Below, piece by piece: positions 53,178 to 61,928 of a stretch of 64,000 nt of DNA. Numbering within the stretch: the first letter of the stretch is position 1; the number at the start of each line of letters is the position of its first letter. The stretch covers positions 1-64,000 of the forward strand of contig JBMOIC010000016.1 of the NCBI GenBank assembly GCA_049317525.1. The letters are read 5' to 3'. The DNA comes from UBA961 sp049317525 (GTDB lineage: Bacteria > Bacteroidota > Ignavibacteria > Kapaibacteriales > UBA961). The notes beneath the pieces are model-generated. The model saw only the letters and a program-made list of their open reading frames with translations. It did not search any database and was not told where the DNA came from. The position numbers and the translations under genes are program-made.

Positions 53178-54152
53178 TTATTTACTGTTTGCAATTTCAT
53201 GTAATCGAATTATTCCTACACATTCATTTGTAGCATTTACAACTGGTAAAACCCCGATTTTTTTATCTCTATCTTCCATCAAATAAAGTGCTTCACCCAA
53301 TAAGGATATCTCTGATATTGTAACAGGGTTTTTGGTCATAAATTGATGAGCTTCAATATTGTATACTTCTTCTTTTTCTTGCAATAATCTTCGTATATCT
53401 CCATCTGTTATAAATCCAACAATATGCTTGTGATCATTTAATATGATTGCGCATCCCAATGACTTTGATGTCATTTCAATGATAATGTCTTTTACTTTAG
53501 TATTATTCTGTATAATTGGTAATCTATGCATACCCGATATCATTATGCTCTTAACTGTCATCAACATATTTCGTCCAATTTGACCTGCAGGATGATTCAC
53601 AGCATAATCAGAAGCGGTAATATTCTTAATAGAAATAAGCATCTCTAAAAGTATATGAGAAATAGCCAAAGTTGCTAAAGAACTTGTTGTTGGAATTGTA
53701 TCTATTGAAGTTGATTCTCTTACTTTTACTATTATGGAAATATCACATAATTGTGACAATTGCGAATTATTATTTCCCAGAATACCTATAATAGTAGTTT
53801 TTTTTATTTTTAGGACAGGAATTAGTGACAACAATTCTGCAGTATTTCCGCTATTGGAAATAAGAATAATTGCATCACCATTTTTTACTAAGCCTATATC
53901 TCCATGAATAGCTTCAATAGGATGTAAGAAATGAGATTGAATTCCAATGCTTGCAAATGTTGAGGAGATTTTTTTTGATATTAGTCCAGACTTTCCGATG
54001 CCTGATACAAATATAGAATTGCTATCAGCTAGTAATTGTGCTGCTTTATAAATAAGATTCCAATCTAATGTTTCATAAAGATACTTTAGAGAGTTTATAT
54101 CATTAACCATTATTTGCTTGCTTCTTAGAATATGCTCTTCTATTATATTCAT
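53178..54152 (-). CDS. Arabinose-5-phosphate isomerase (KdsD/KpsF family)
   Basis: Converts ribulose 5-phosphate to arabinose 5-phosphate, the first step to Kdo of LPS. 324 residues: SIS domain (FVSGIGKSGLISKKISSTFA, LISNSGNTAELL, IDTIPTTSSLATLAISH) followed by a CBS pair (~205-320). The linker block reads NHPAGQIGR where HPGGxLGR is common. Fits with rfaE2 elsewhere in the window for LPS core synthesis. Three bases after the HIT gene. Confidence 0.9.
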   Translation of the reverse strand: MNIIEEHILRSKQIMVNDINSLKYLYETLDWNLIYKAAQLLADSNSIFVSGIGKSGLISKKISSTFASIGIQSHFLHPIEAIHGDIGLVKNGDAIILISNSGNTAELLSLIPVLKIKKTTIIGILGNNNSQLSQLCDISIIVKVRESTSIDTIPTTSSLATLAISHILLEMLISIKNITASDYAVNHPAGQIGRNMLMTVKSIMISGMHRLPIIQNNTKVKDIIIEMTSKSLGCAIILNDHKHIVGFITDGDIRRLLQEKEEVYNIEAHQFMTKNPVTISEISLLGEALYLMEDRDKKIGVLPVVNATNECVGIIRLHEIANSK

Positions 54153-54155
54153 GGT

Positions 54156-54497
54156 TTATCCAAAATGAGGTTTTAATTGTTTACCTGCCAAAAAGTGCAT
54201 ATGTAGATAGTAGATTGTTTGCCCTCCATCTGCATTACAATTCATTATTAATCTATATCCAGATTGATCAACTTGTAATTTAACAGCTAATACTTTAACA
54301 ATTTGAAGCATATCAGACATTATATATAATTGATTTTCCTCGATATCATTTATTGTTCTAATATAACTTTTAGGAATAATAAGTAAATGTATAGGCGCTT
54401 GTGGACAAATATCATGAATTACGATATATTTATCATCTTCATACTCGATATTCGAAGGTATTTCTTTGTTAATAATTTTATGAAATATTGTATTCAT
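54156..54497 (-). CDS. HIT family protein with altered first histidine
   Basis: 113 residues of the Hint/HIT nucleotide hydrolase family: FHKIINKEIPSNIEYEDDKY at the start, PQAPIHLLIIPK in the middle. The catalytic triad, normally H-x-H-x-H, reads YLHMH in TIYYLHMHFLAG: the first His is Tyr (codon TAT), whereas the middle, nucleophilic His and the last are kept. It may still be active. Gene is 3 bases before the KdsD-like gene. Confidence 0.88.
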   Translation of the reverse strand: MNTIFHKIINKEIPSNIEYEDDKYIVIHDICPQAPIHLLIIPKSYIRTINDIEENQLYIMSDMLQIVKVLAVKLQVDQSGYRLIMNCNADGGQTIYYLHMHFLAGKQLKPHFG

Positions 54498-54520
54498 ATG
54501 CCTTATTCTCCATAAAATAA

Positions 54521-54556
54521 GAAAAAGCCTTCTGGTTTTAAACAGAAGGCTTTTTC
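54521..54556 (-). terminator. Intrinsic terminator after the large surface protein gene
   Basis: GAAAAAGCCTTCTG (54521-54534) pairs with CAGAAGGCTTTTTC (54543-54556) around an 8-base loop, 22 bases past the stop codon of the large surface protein. Nearly identical in stem sequence to the terminator at 11980-12013, which follows the other type IX-secreted protein. Confidence 0.92.
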
Positions 54557-54577
54557 ATTAAAGATTAAGATAAATAA

Positions 54578-57500
54578 TTATCTTGTTAATGTCATCTTAG
54601 CAACTTCAACATTATTACCACTTGTTAAGCGATAAATATATGTACCTGTTGCAACATTAGCACCACTATTATCTGTACCATCCCATTCTACTGTAGTTCT
54701 TCCAGAAGTAGCAACGCCATCAAACAATGAGCGTACAATACGTCCAAACATATCTACAATTTCTAATTTAGAAATAGCTTTTTCTTTTACAAAGAAACTA
54801 ATGCTAGTACTTAGACTAAATGGATTAGGAACATTTTGTTCTAGAACTAATGAAGTTGTTTCATCAGTTGTAAACTCTAGAACATCACTTATTGCTTTAC
54901 ATGATTCAATACCTGCAACATCCATTTGTGTTAAACGATATTGATATGTAATTCCTGGCATAATCTTATCATCAACTAGTGAATACTCACGTACTACAGT
55001 TGAATTACCTGCACCACGAATAAACTGTATAGAAGACCAATTAGTTGAAACATCACCTTTAGCGATACGGCGTTCAACATGGAATCCTGCATTGTTTTCT
55101 TCTGAAGCTGTTTGCCAGAATAATTCGATACGATTACCGCGCTTTTGACCATCGAAATATGTTAATTCTACAGGTACAACACAGTTATCATCTGGTGTTG
55201 GTTCTGTTGCAAATGATTTATCGCCTAAGAATGGACGAATCAATGGCAACCATGTACCACGAGATGCTGTAGGATATCCTTGAATTGAAGCATTTCCATC
55301 ATGAGCTAAGTGACCAAACATTGGGTTAGATAATGGAGTTGCTTGAACCCATGTACCAGAGAATGCTGTTCTTTCATAAGCAAAAACATTCTTGTTGATT
55401 AATTGATTTGAAGCATTCAACTGACGGAAGCTCTTATCAATATTCAAATGCACACCACTTACTCCAGGACCTGGAGGATTGATATTATAATGAGTGATTT
55501 GTTGACCAACACGAGATTTTGAAGCTCCAAGTGAAATACCATCAAGGCCTAATTGAGCTACTGATGCCCAATATTCACCTGGAGGTAAAACTACAGGAAC
55601 ATCGAATAGATATGTTGTGTATTGACCATAAAATAAGTCTTTACGAATATCATCATAACCACGTTGTTTATTGATTTTTGAGCCAGCAATTGGTTGAGCT
55701 TGAGGTGCATCTTGACCTTTATACAATGCAAATGCAATTGGATCAGGGCTTTGATTTACTTCAGCCATCCAAGCTTGGAAACCTTTGATAGTATCTTGTT
55801 GTAATAATTGGAAACGCATCGCAAATTGACCAGATGCAGAACCTGCTTCAGGACCAAATGCTAAACGACCATCTGCTGATGTAAAGTCAGCACCAAATTG
55901 ACCTTGTGTACTAAAGTTTGGCCATAATCCACTTGAATATGCTTCTGTATTTAAACCACGACCATCAACGCGACTTCCTGTTGCGCCTTGTGTAAAGTCC
56001 GGCACATCATTACGAGCTGTAGGTGGTTCATACGCAAATACAGGACCATAACGCAAATTATAGAAGCTATATGTTGTATCATTAGTATTATCAACATCAC
56101 CACCTTGTACAAAGCAGTTAGCAACAATACGATAACGACCTGGAGGACAACGGCGAGCATTCCATGCAGGAACTGTTGATTCTACAATTTGTCCTGGCTT
56201 AACGAAAGGAATAATTGTTGAACGGCAATAGTATGCATCTGGTTTACGAATATCATCTGATTCTTGTAATACTTTTACGTTTACAGAAACTGATGGTGAT
56301 TGCTTACCAGTATTATTTGTCAATTTAAAGCGTATTGGTAATTGTGTCATTTGTGAAGCTGGTGTAGACTCATATGGCCACAAAACTTCAACTAAAGACA
56401 TTTCGATATCTGGAGATTCATTTGTATAAATCAATTTAACATTGTCTACATAAAAATCATCATCATCATCTTGTGGTTGTGGAGGAGCTGTGTGACGACG
56501 TGCAGAAACAGATAATCTGAAACGGAAATCTTTAGCGCCTTCATTTGGAGCATAGATAACAGAATCTGGAATTCTAAAGAATATCTTTTTGAATTCAACA
56601 TCTTTACCATCATCAAAAATATCAGGAACTAAACCCTGAGCTAAAGTTAAAGCTGAGTCTTTATCTGTTGGTAAATAACCAAGACGTCTACCACCAGCAC
56701 CAAATGTAGTAAATACATAATTGTCTGTTACTGCAGCACCTACACGACGCTTGTGAACACTCCATACAATATCTGCAGTTGTACTGTTAAATTGACGTGC
56801 AATATTTTCGATACTATTAGTTGATGGGCGTGCATATTCTAAACGCATTTCATCAGGGGTAGTAGCAGAAGTTGTTAAACTTCCATTATATATTACGCGT
56901 GGTTCTGGACCAATGATTGTAGCATCTGCCCAACCACGACCAAAATCACCTTTATTACCTGTTCTTTGATATGAAATAGTTAAGATAGATCCAGCTGTTT
57001 TACGGTTTGGTAAATTACGAATATCAATAGGGAATGAACGAATTTGATCTCCACCAGGACTTGGGTTAGGATCATCACCACCTAAAGTTACTCTGTTTAA
57101 TTTAATAACTGGAGAAGCTGTTTTGAATGTTGGCCTGTTCTTAGCTGTAACTAATGTTCCTGGAACTTCGCCAGCTGCCCATCTTGGTGGTGGTGGATTA
57201 TATGTTTCTTCATCACCATTAGAAATTTCAGCATCAAAATTAACCCACTTTAATACTGAAGGCATTGGAGTTCCACCAATAACATAATAGTCATTAGCAT
57301 CATCACTAAAACCATCGCTATTTAAGAATGATAAGCGTCTCATAACATAAAGATTTCTAGACACTGTATCATCAAATGGCCATTGATCGCCTAATGAACG
57401 ATATAAAGAGTCAACACCTTCTGAGAATACAAATAATCTTAAACGACCAATTTGGAAATCTAATAATTCATTTGGTTCAAATGGTGGGAACTGAACTCTT

Positions 57501-59299
57501 GCTATACCATAAGGAGGAATTCCACCTAATGGACATGGGCCTGTACCTGGGAATGCAGGAATACCTGTTCCAGGTAAACCAGCACCTTGATAAGCACCAG
57601 TTGCAGATCCGCCAGCTAACCAGCCGAAACGAACAGATGCATCAACGTCTGGAGGACATGCACCAGTAAGACATCCAACACCTACAGGTACTGAACGTGA
57701 ATATGCTGTTTGATTAGTAGCTTGATTGATAATACGCATACGTACACGGAAGTTCAAATCTTGATTTGTAAAATTTACTCCCGGTGGACGTAATGGATCG
57801 CTGAATCCAGGACCTTGAATATCATTTGTCATATTTTGGAATACAGCAGAAGGACGTATTGCACCTAATTGAGGATGACCAGCATAAATTTCTGGTTCTG
57901 GTGTTACAATCTCTCTTGTGTATACATCTAAGTTTGCTGAAGCAAATAATTCACGACCAAAGTAGCGAATTTGTTCTGGAACAACGCGTACAACGTTTCT
58001 CCATTGCTTAAATCTAATTGCTAAACCATTAGATGGTGTATTTGAACCATGACCAGAAGGTCCTAATAATTGACCTGAAACATCAGAACCAGAATAAGAT
58101 CCTCTTGACAAGTATTGAGTATACTGCAAAGGAGCATTTTGGAATTCTGTCTGTGTTAAGTTAGCTTGGCAATTTGGAAATTTATAGCTGTAATTTCTTG
58201 CTGTACCATTTACACCAATTGTAGTGTTCATACGGAAAAATGCAGCTGCTGATACAGAAACGCCAGAAACAACTACTGCGCCTTCTAAACGTTCGAAATA
58301 CACATAAACAGATGAATCAGATTGATCTAGAGTAACTTGGAAGTTAGCTAAGATTCTTTGATCATCTTTATTGAATGTTGTTGTTCCAGCAATACCATTT
58401 GTCCATCCACCAATTGGAGCAGCATTTTGATAATAAATTATCAAACGGCGATTTCCATCTGGATTATCAGCTCTCTTGAACCATACCTGACCACGATTTT
58501 CATCTAACACATCAGGGTTTTGTGAAAGTTGAAGATCCCCAAATGCAGCACAAATTAATGGTGCATTGCGAATATCTCCAGGGATTGAACCCATATTACC
58601 TGCGCCTGCACTACGAATACCAGCTGTAGTTCCAGTTGAATTACCACGCGCAATAAATTGCTCGCCATAATTATCAGGATTTCCATCTGTTGTTGCATTA
58701 CCTGTTGCAGGACGAGCAAATACATCGTCTCTGTACAAATTATAGCCTGTTCTAGTACCTAATTGATCATATGTGTAACGGCTATTAGAAAGCGCTACTA
58801 ATCCATTAGTAGAAACATAAAAACTATCATACTTAACACCATTCATAAAGAATGGGAAGCCTATACGTATTGGACCCGCAAAAGCATTGTTTGTAGAATC
58901 TGTAAGTGCATCCGGATTACGGAAGTACATCTTACCTTCTACAGTTTCTTCTGGTCCAAGTGTTTGATTAGGACCTGTGATAATTCTCTTCCACTTAACA
59001 AGTTCTGCAGGATCGGTATCCGTTGCACGGTTAAGGAAAGCTCTGTCCAAATTTGGACGCCAAAAATCCCCGGCTTCGTCGTCTGAATCGACAACATAGT
59101 AACCGGTAGAAACAGCATGACCGTTATTAGCAGGTCTGCTGTTATTTGCATTGTTGAGAGCGGGAAAATTTGTAAACGGCTGAGGAAAAGTAGTTGGAAA
59201 CTTACTTTTCCGCAGGGTTTGATCTCCTTTGCCACCAGCAAATACAGCAACAGATGCCGTAATAAATACCAGCGCCGCAATTAGAATTCGTTTCTTCAT
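54578..59299 (-). CDS. Large secreted surface protein with type IX-like sorting domain
   Basis: 1573 residues from the ATG at 59299. Signal peptide KKRILIAALVFITASVAVFA, then a very long region of beta-rich modules without clear enzymatic motifs (NGLVALSNSRYTYD-type block early, cysteine pairs near GCLTGACPPD). Near the C-terminus, CVVPVELTYFDGQKRGNRIE and WQTASEENNAGFHVERR form a fibronectin-like module common in FCB secreted proteins; the end begins LEQNVPNPFSLSTSISF and shows the FlgD-like/type IX sorting fold. Arginine is often CGT/CGC, as in groEL and unlike neighbours, suggesting high expression. Perhaps an S-layer or sheath component. Confidence 0.8.
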   Translation of the reverse strand: MKKRILIAALVFITASVAVFAGGKGDQTLRKSKFPTTFPQPFTNFPALNNANNSRPANNGHAVSTGYYVVDSDDEAGDFWRPNLDRAFLNRATDTDPAELVKWKRIITGPNQTLGPEETVEGKMYFRNPDALTDSTNNAFAGPIRIGFPFFMNGVKYDSFYVSTNGLVALSNSRYTYDQLGTRTGYNLYRDDVFARPATGNATTDGNPDNYGEQFIARGNSTGTTAGIRSAGAGNMGSIPGDIRNAPLICAAFGDLQLSQNPDVLDENRGQVWFKRADNPDGNRRLIIYYQNAAPIGGWTNGIAGTTTFNKDDQRILANFQVTLDQSDSSVYVYFERLEGAVVVSGVSVSAAAFFRMNTTIGVNGTARNYSYKFPNCQANLTQTEFQNAPLQYTQYLSRGSYSGSDVSGQLLGPSGHGSNTPSNGLAIRFKQWRNVVRVVPEQIRYFGRELFASANLDVYTREIVTPEPEIYAGHPQLGAIRPSAVFQNMTNDIQGPGFSDPLRPPGVNFTNQDLNFRVRMRIINQATNQTAYSRSVPVGVGCLTGACPPDVDASVRFGWLAGGSATGAYQGAGLPGTGIPAFPGTGPCPLGGIPPYGIARVQFPPFEPNELLDFQIGRLRLFVFSEGVDSLYRSLGDQWPFDDTVSRNLYVMRRLSFLNSDGFSDDANDYYVIGGTPMPSVLKWVNFDAEISNGDEETYNPPPPRWAAGEVPGTLVTAKNRPTFKTASPVIKLNRVTLGGDDPNPSPGGDQIRSFPIDIRNLPNRKTAGSILTISYQRTGNKGDFGRGWADATIIGPEPRVIYNGSLTTSATTPDEMRLEYARPSTNSIENIARQFNSTTADIVWSVHKRRVGAAVTDNYVFTTFGAGGRRLGYLPTDKDSALTLAQGLVPDIFDDGKDVEFKKIFFRIPDSVIYAPNEGAKDFRFRLSVSARRHTAPPQPQDDDDDFYVDNVKLIYTNESPDIEMSLVEVLWPYESTPASQMTQLPIRFKLTNNTGKQSPSVSVNVKVLQESDDIRKPDAYYCRSTIIPFVKPGQIVESTVPAWNARRCPPGRYRIVANCFVQGGDVDNTNDTTYSFYNLRYGPVFAYEPPTARNDVPDFTQGATGSRVDGRGLNTEAYSSGLWPNFSTQGQFGADFTSADGRLAFGPEAGSASGQFAMRFQLLQQDTIKGFQAWMAEVNQSPDPIAFALYKGQDAPQAQPIAGSKINKQRGYDDIRKDLFYGQYTTYLFDVPVVLPPGEYWASVAQLGLDGISLGASKSRVGQQITHYNINPPGPGVSGVHLNIDKSFRQLNASNQLINKNVFAYERTAFSGTWVQATPLSNPMFGHLAHDGNASIQGYPTASRGTWLPLIRPFLGDKSFATEPTPDDNCVVPVELTYFDGQKRGNRIELFWQTASEENNAGFHVERRIAKGDVSTNWSSIQFIRGAGNSTVVREYSLVDDKIMPGITYQYRLTQMDVAGIESCKAISDVLEFTTDETTSLVLEQNVPNPFSLSTSISFFVKEKAISKLEIVDMFGRIVRSLFDGVATSGRTTVEWDGTDNSGANVATGTYIYRLTSGNNVEVAKMTLTR

Positions 59300-59367
59300 A
59301 TGAAGAACCCTATGCAAAAGTGGGACATATAACAATTATAGTTTAGTATTTTTATTAATATTACTTG

Positions 59368-59391
59368 AAAAGCGCATAGTTATGCTCTTTT
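59368..59391 (-). terminator. Weak terminator-like hairpin after purN
   Basis: AAAAG-C-GCAT and ATGC-T-CTTTT pair around a 4-base loop with one mismatch, 55 bases past the purN stop. The U-tract is short, so termination would be partial. It lies in the 146-base spacer before the surface protein gene. Confidence 0.4.
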
Positions 59392-59445
59392 AACACGTAA
59401 TTCAATGTAAACTGAAAAAAAAGATTGATTTAACCAAAAGAAAAA

Positions 59446-60057
59446 TCATGAATGTGAATAAAATTGCTTGCAGTAATTGTGTAAAATATCTGGGTAAAGA
59501 ATATTTTCTATATTTTTAACCTTTTCGTTTAATTCTTCTGCACTACAGTTTTCATTTATTATGATGCGACTGCTTCCTAGAATTCTTCCTTCATCATATT
59601 TTTCGTTTACTAAATGTACTGAAGCACCTGTTTCTTTATTGAAATCTTGAAGAACAGCATTGTGAACTTTTATTCCATACATGCCTTTGCCTCCGTATTT
59701 TGGTAATAAAGAAGGATGTATATTTAAAATTCTATCTTTAAACATGATAGTTATTTCTGGTGGAATCAATTTTAAATATCCACTTAATGCTATGATATCA
59801 ATTTTATATACTTGTAACAATCGTTGTAGAGATATAGATGCTTTATTATTTTCTTGAGTTTCTTGCAATTCTGGACAATATTCAAATGGAATTGCATTTT
59901 TACTAGCTACTGTCTTAACACCTGGATTTTCTTTATTGGAAATACATACTACAATTTCATAAGAGCATGATATATTTTTGGAAAATTCTATCAATGCTGA
60001 TGCATTTGAACCAAATCCAGATGCCATTATTGCAACTCTGATTCTGTCTTTTTCCAT
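59446..60057 (-). CDS. purN: Phosphoribosylglycinamide formyltransferase
   Basis: Third step of purine synthesis, using 10-formyltetrahydrofolate. 203 residues: GFGSNASALIEF at the phosphate-binding loop, catalytic LNIHPSLLPKYGGKGMYG with Asn-x-His, and SVHLVNEKYDEGRIL with the conserved Asp. Start overlaps the stop of the upstream Rossmann gene (TAATG). Other pur genes are not in the window. Confidence 0.94.
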   Translation of the reverse strand: MEKDRIRVAIMASGFGSNASALIEFSKNISCSYEIVVCISNKENPGVKTVASKNAIPFEYCPELQETQENNKASISLQRLLQVYKIDIIALSGYLKLIPPEITIMFKDRILNIHPSLLPKYGGKGMYGIKVHNAVLQDFNKETGASVHLVNEKYDEGRILGSSRIIINENCSAEELNEKVKNIENILYPDILHNYCKQFYSHS

Positions 60058-61751
60058 TATCTCTTAAATCTCCAGCCTTTATCTTCTCTTTCAAAAATCC
60101 ATGCAGCTAATTTACCTTCGTCAATTTCATTAAAGTCTGCCCAATAATGCTTACCATAATAATGTCTAGAACTAGTATCATCTATAGCAATTGATTGCAC
60201 TTCTTTTTTTATGCGAATAATTCTTTCCTGCCATTGCTCAAAATTACTTGGTCTTAGGTCAATCCAACCTTCATAGCACCATTGATTTATAGAATGAGTA
60301 TTAATTTCTAATGAATTTTCACCTCTAAATGCTGGGATTTTTACATCTGATCCTCTCAGATATTTTTCTCCATCACTCATTAATATTACCAATCCAACTG
60401 AAAGCATTTCAGATCTTAATGATTGATTTTCTATAATTAATGTTTCTGCTTTTTTAGATAATTCTACAGCTGTCATAGAAGAAACAGATTCCAAACTATG
60501 CGCTATTCTTTTAAGAAGATTAGCCTCAAATAATAATTTTGATAATCTTGGCGGACCTAACATTTCAAATGCTACGCTATGGACATCATATTGTTTTTCT
60601 AATGCATTTAATTGGCTCATAGCATCATTACGCATGATTCCACCACGATATGTAGGGCCCATTACAGATGCGTCTAATGCATTAATCACATCTAATCCAG
60701 TATTTCCACCCCTAAGTTCAAAAACAACTGTATCAGCAATTTCTTCAGGTGTTACAATTTCCATCTGTCCTAAAGCACTAATTGTTTGGAATTCAGCTCT
60801 TGAAAATATTCCATTTTCTCCAGTATCTATAAATACGGACTTAACATGATCTCCTGTATCTATAATATGCTGGGTATCATTAAATGAAAATTCACCACTT
60901 GCTTCTTTTGCATCCTTAGGCAGCATATCTTCCAATGGAATAAGCTTCCCTTTTCTCATTACCTGGCCATATCCTATCCTTTTCCATGCAATCGTTGCGC
61001 TTGGTTTTATTTCTTTAACTATTGGTCCATTTGGAGTTCTAGCTGTTAGGAAAAGCAATAGTGTTTGCGCACCTGCAACAGCAGCTTTTGCCAATAATAC
61101 TCTCGATGGTTGTTCTTCGCTATGTGTATATGGGATATTTAATCCCATACCACCCGTTCCACTTGTACCAACTTTTAGATATACAGTGGTTTTAGCATCA
61201 ATTAAACCTTTATATAAAATCTGAATATGACGCGTTAATTGAGGAACATATAAACTTGCAACTAATCGCTCTACCGTCTCCGATGATGCATGTTGATTAT
61301 CATCAGTTTCTTTTAGAATTTTCCTTGCTCCTGCATATATATCCTGATATGCAATTGCTGTTGCTGTATTAATACAATCAATTACAGCATCTGGTTTATA
61401 TGTAATCAATACATCATATAAAGCTGATGTATGCAAAATTTCTGTATTCAACTCATCAATGCAATCATCAACCAATATTCTTCTTTTTTCAGAATCTTTA
61501 AGAATGTCTTCTCTAGGTAAGTCTTTCCATAATGTTCTGGTAAATACATTGCCCCACCATGGAATAAACCTATCTGTTGGTGAATCAGGATATAATGAAA
61601 AAAGCTCTTTAACTGCTTCTTCTGCTTCATGTTGCTTTAATGAAGTTACAATAATTCTAGCAGGATTAAATTCCATCAGTTTTCGGCAAACTGCAGATCC
61701 AACCAAACCCCAACCTCCAAGAACTAGTACAGTCGAGCCATTGATATTCAT
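60057..61751 (-). CDS. NAD-binding Rossmann protein, function unknown
   Basis: 564 residues. The N-terminus VLVLGGWGLVGSAVCRKL is a GxxGxxG dinucleotide motif of extended short-chain dehydrogenase type, and VLITYKPDAVIDCINTAT is typical of the fourth strand. No YxxxK site is clear. The C-terminal half is not recognised (INQWCYEGWIDLRPSNFEQW...). Translational coupling to purN by overlapping TAATG suggests co-expression with purine synthesis. A TATTTTTG promoter box is at 61793-61800. Confidence 0.65.
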   Translation of the reverse strand: MNINGSTVLVLGGWGLVGSAVCRKLMEFNPARIIVTSLKQHEAEEAVKELFSLYPDSPTDRFIPWWGNVFTRTLWKDLPREDILKDSEKRRILVDDCIDELNTEILHTSALYDVLITYKPDAVIDCINTATAIAYQDIYAGARKILKETDDNQHASSETVERLVASLYVPQLTRHIQILYKGLIDAKTTVYLKVGTSGTGGMGLNIPYTHSEEQPSRVLLAKAAVAGAQTLLLFLTARTPNGPIVKEIKPSATIAWKRIGYGQVMRKGKLIPLEDMLPKDAKEASGEFSFNDTQHIIDTGDHVKSVFIDTGENGIFSRAEFQTISALGQMEIVTPEEIADTVVFELRGGNTGLDVINALDASVMGPTYRGGIMRNDAMSQLNALEKQYDVHSVAFEMLGPPRLSKLLFEANLLKRIAHSLESVSSMTAVELSKKAETLIIENQSLRSEMLSVGLVILMSDGEKYLRGSDVKIPAFRGENSLEINTHSINQWCYEGWIDLRPSNFEQWQERIIRIKKEVQSIAIDDTSSRHYYGKHYWADFNEIDEGKLAAWIFEREDKGWRFKR

Positions 61752-61792
61752 CGATATATCCGAATATTGCTTTGATTATTCTTACTTATTAG

Positions 61793-61800
61793 CAAAAATA
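61793..61800 (-). promoter_or_regulatory. -7 promoter box for the Rossmann protein-purN unit
   Basis: Reads TATTTTTG on the minus strand (TAnnTTTG), 41 bases before the ATG at 61751. The 177-base divergent spacer also must serve the TonB receptor gene, for which no exact box was found. Confidence 0.5.
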
Positions 61801-61928
61801 CGATATCATATCATTGAAAATACAGGTCTCATCAAGTGTGGAAAACTTTATATTTGAAACATTATCTTAAGGAACTATTATTATTGATAATTGCATTCCT
61901 CTTTTTTTCAATAACTATTATTGCGATA

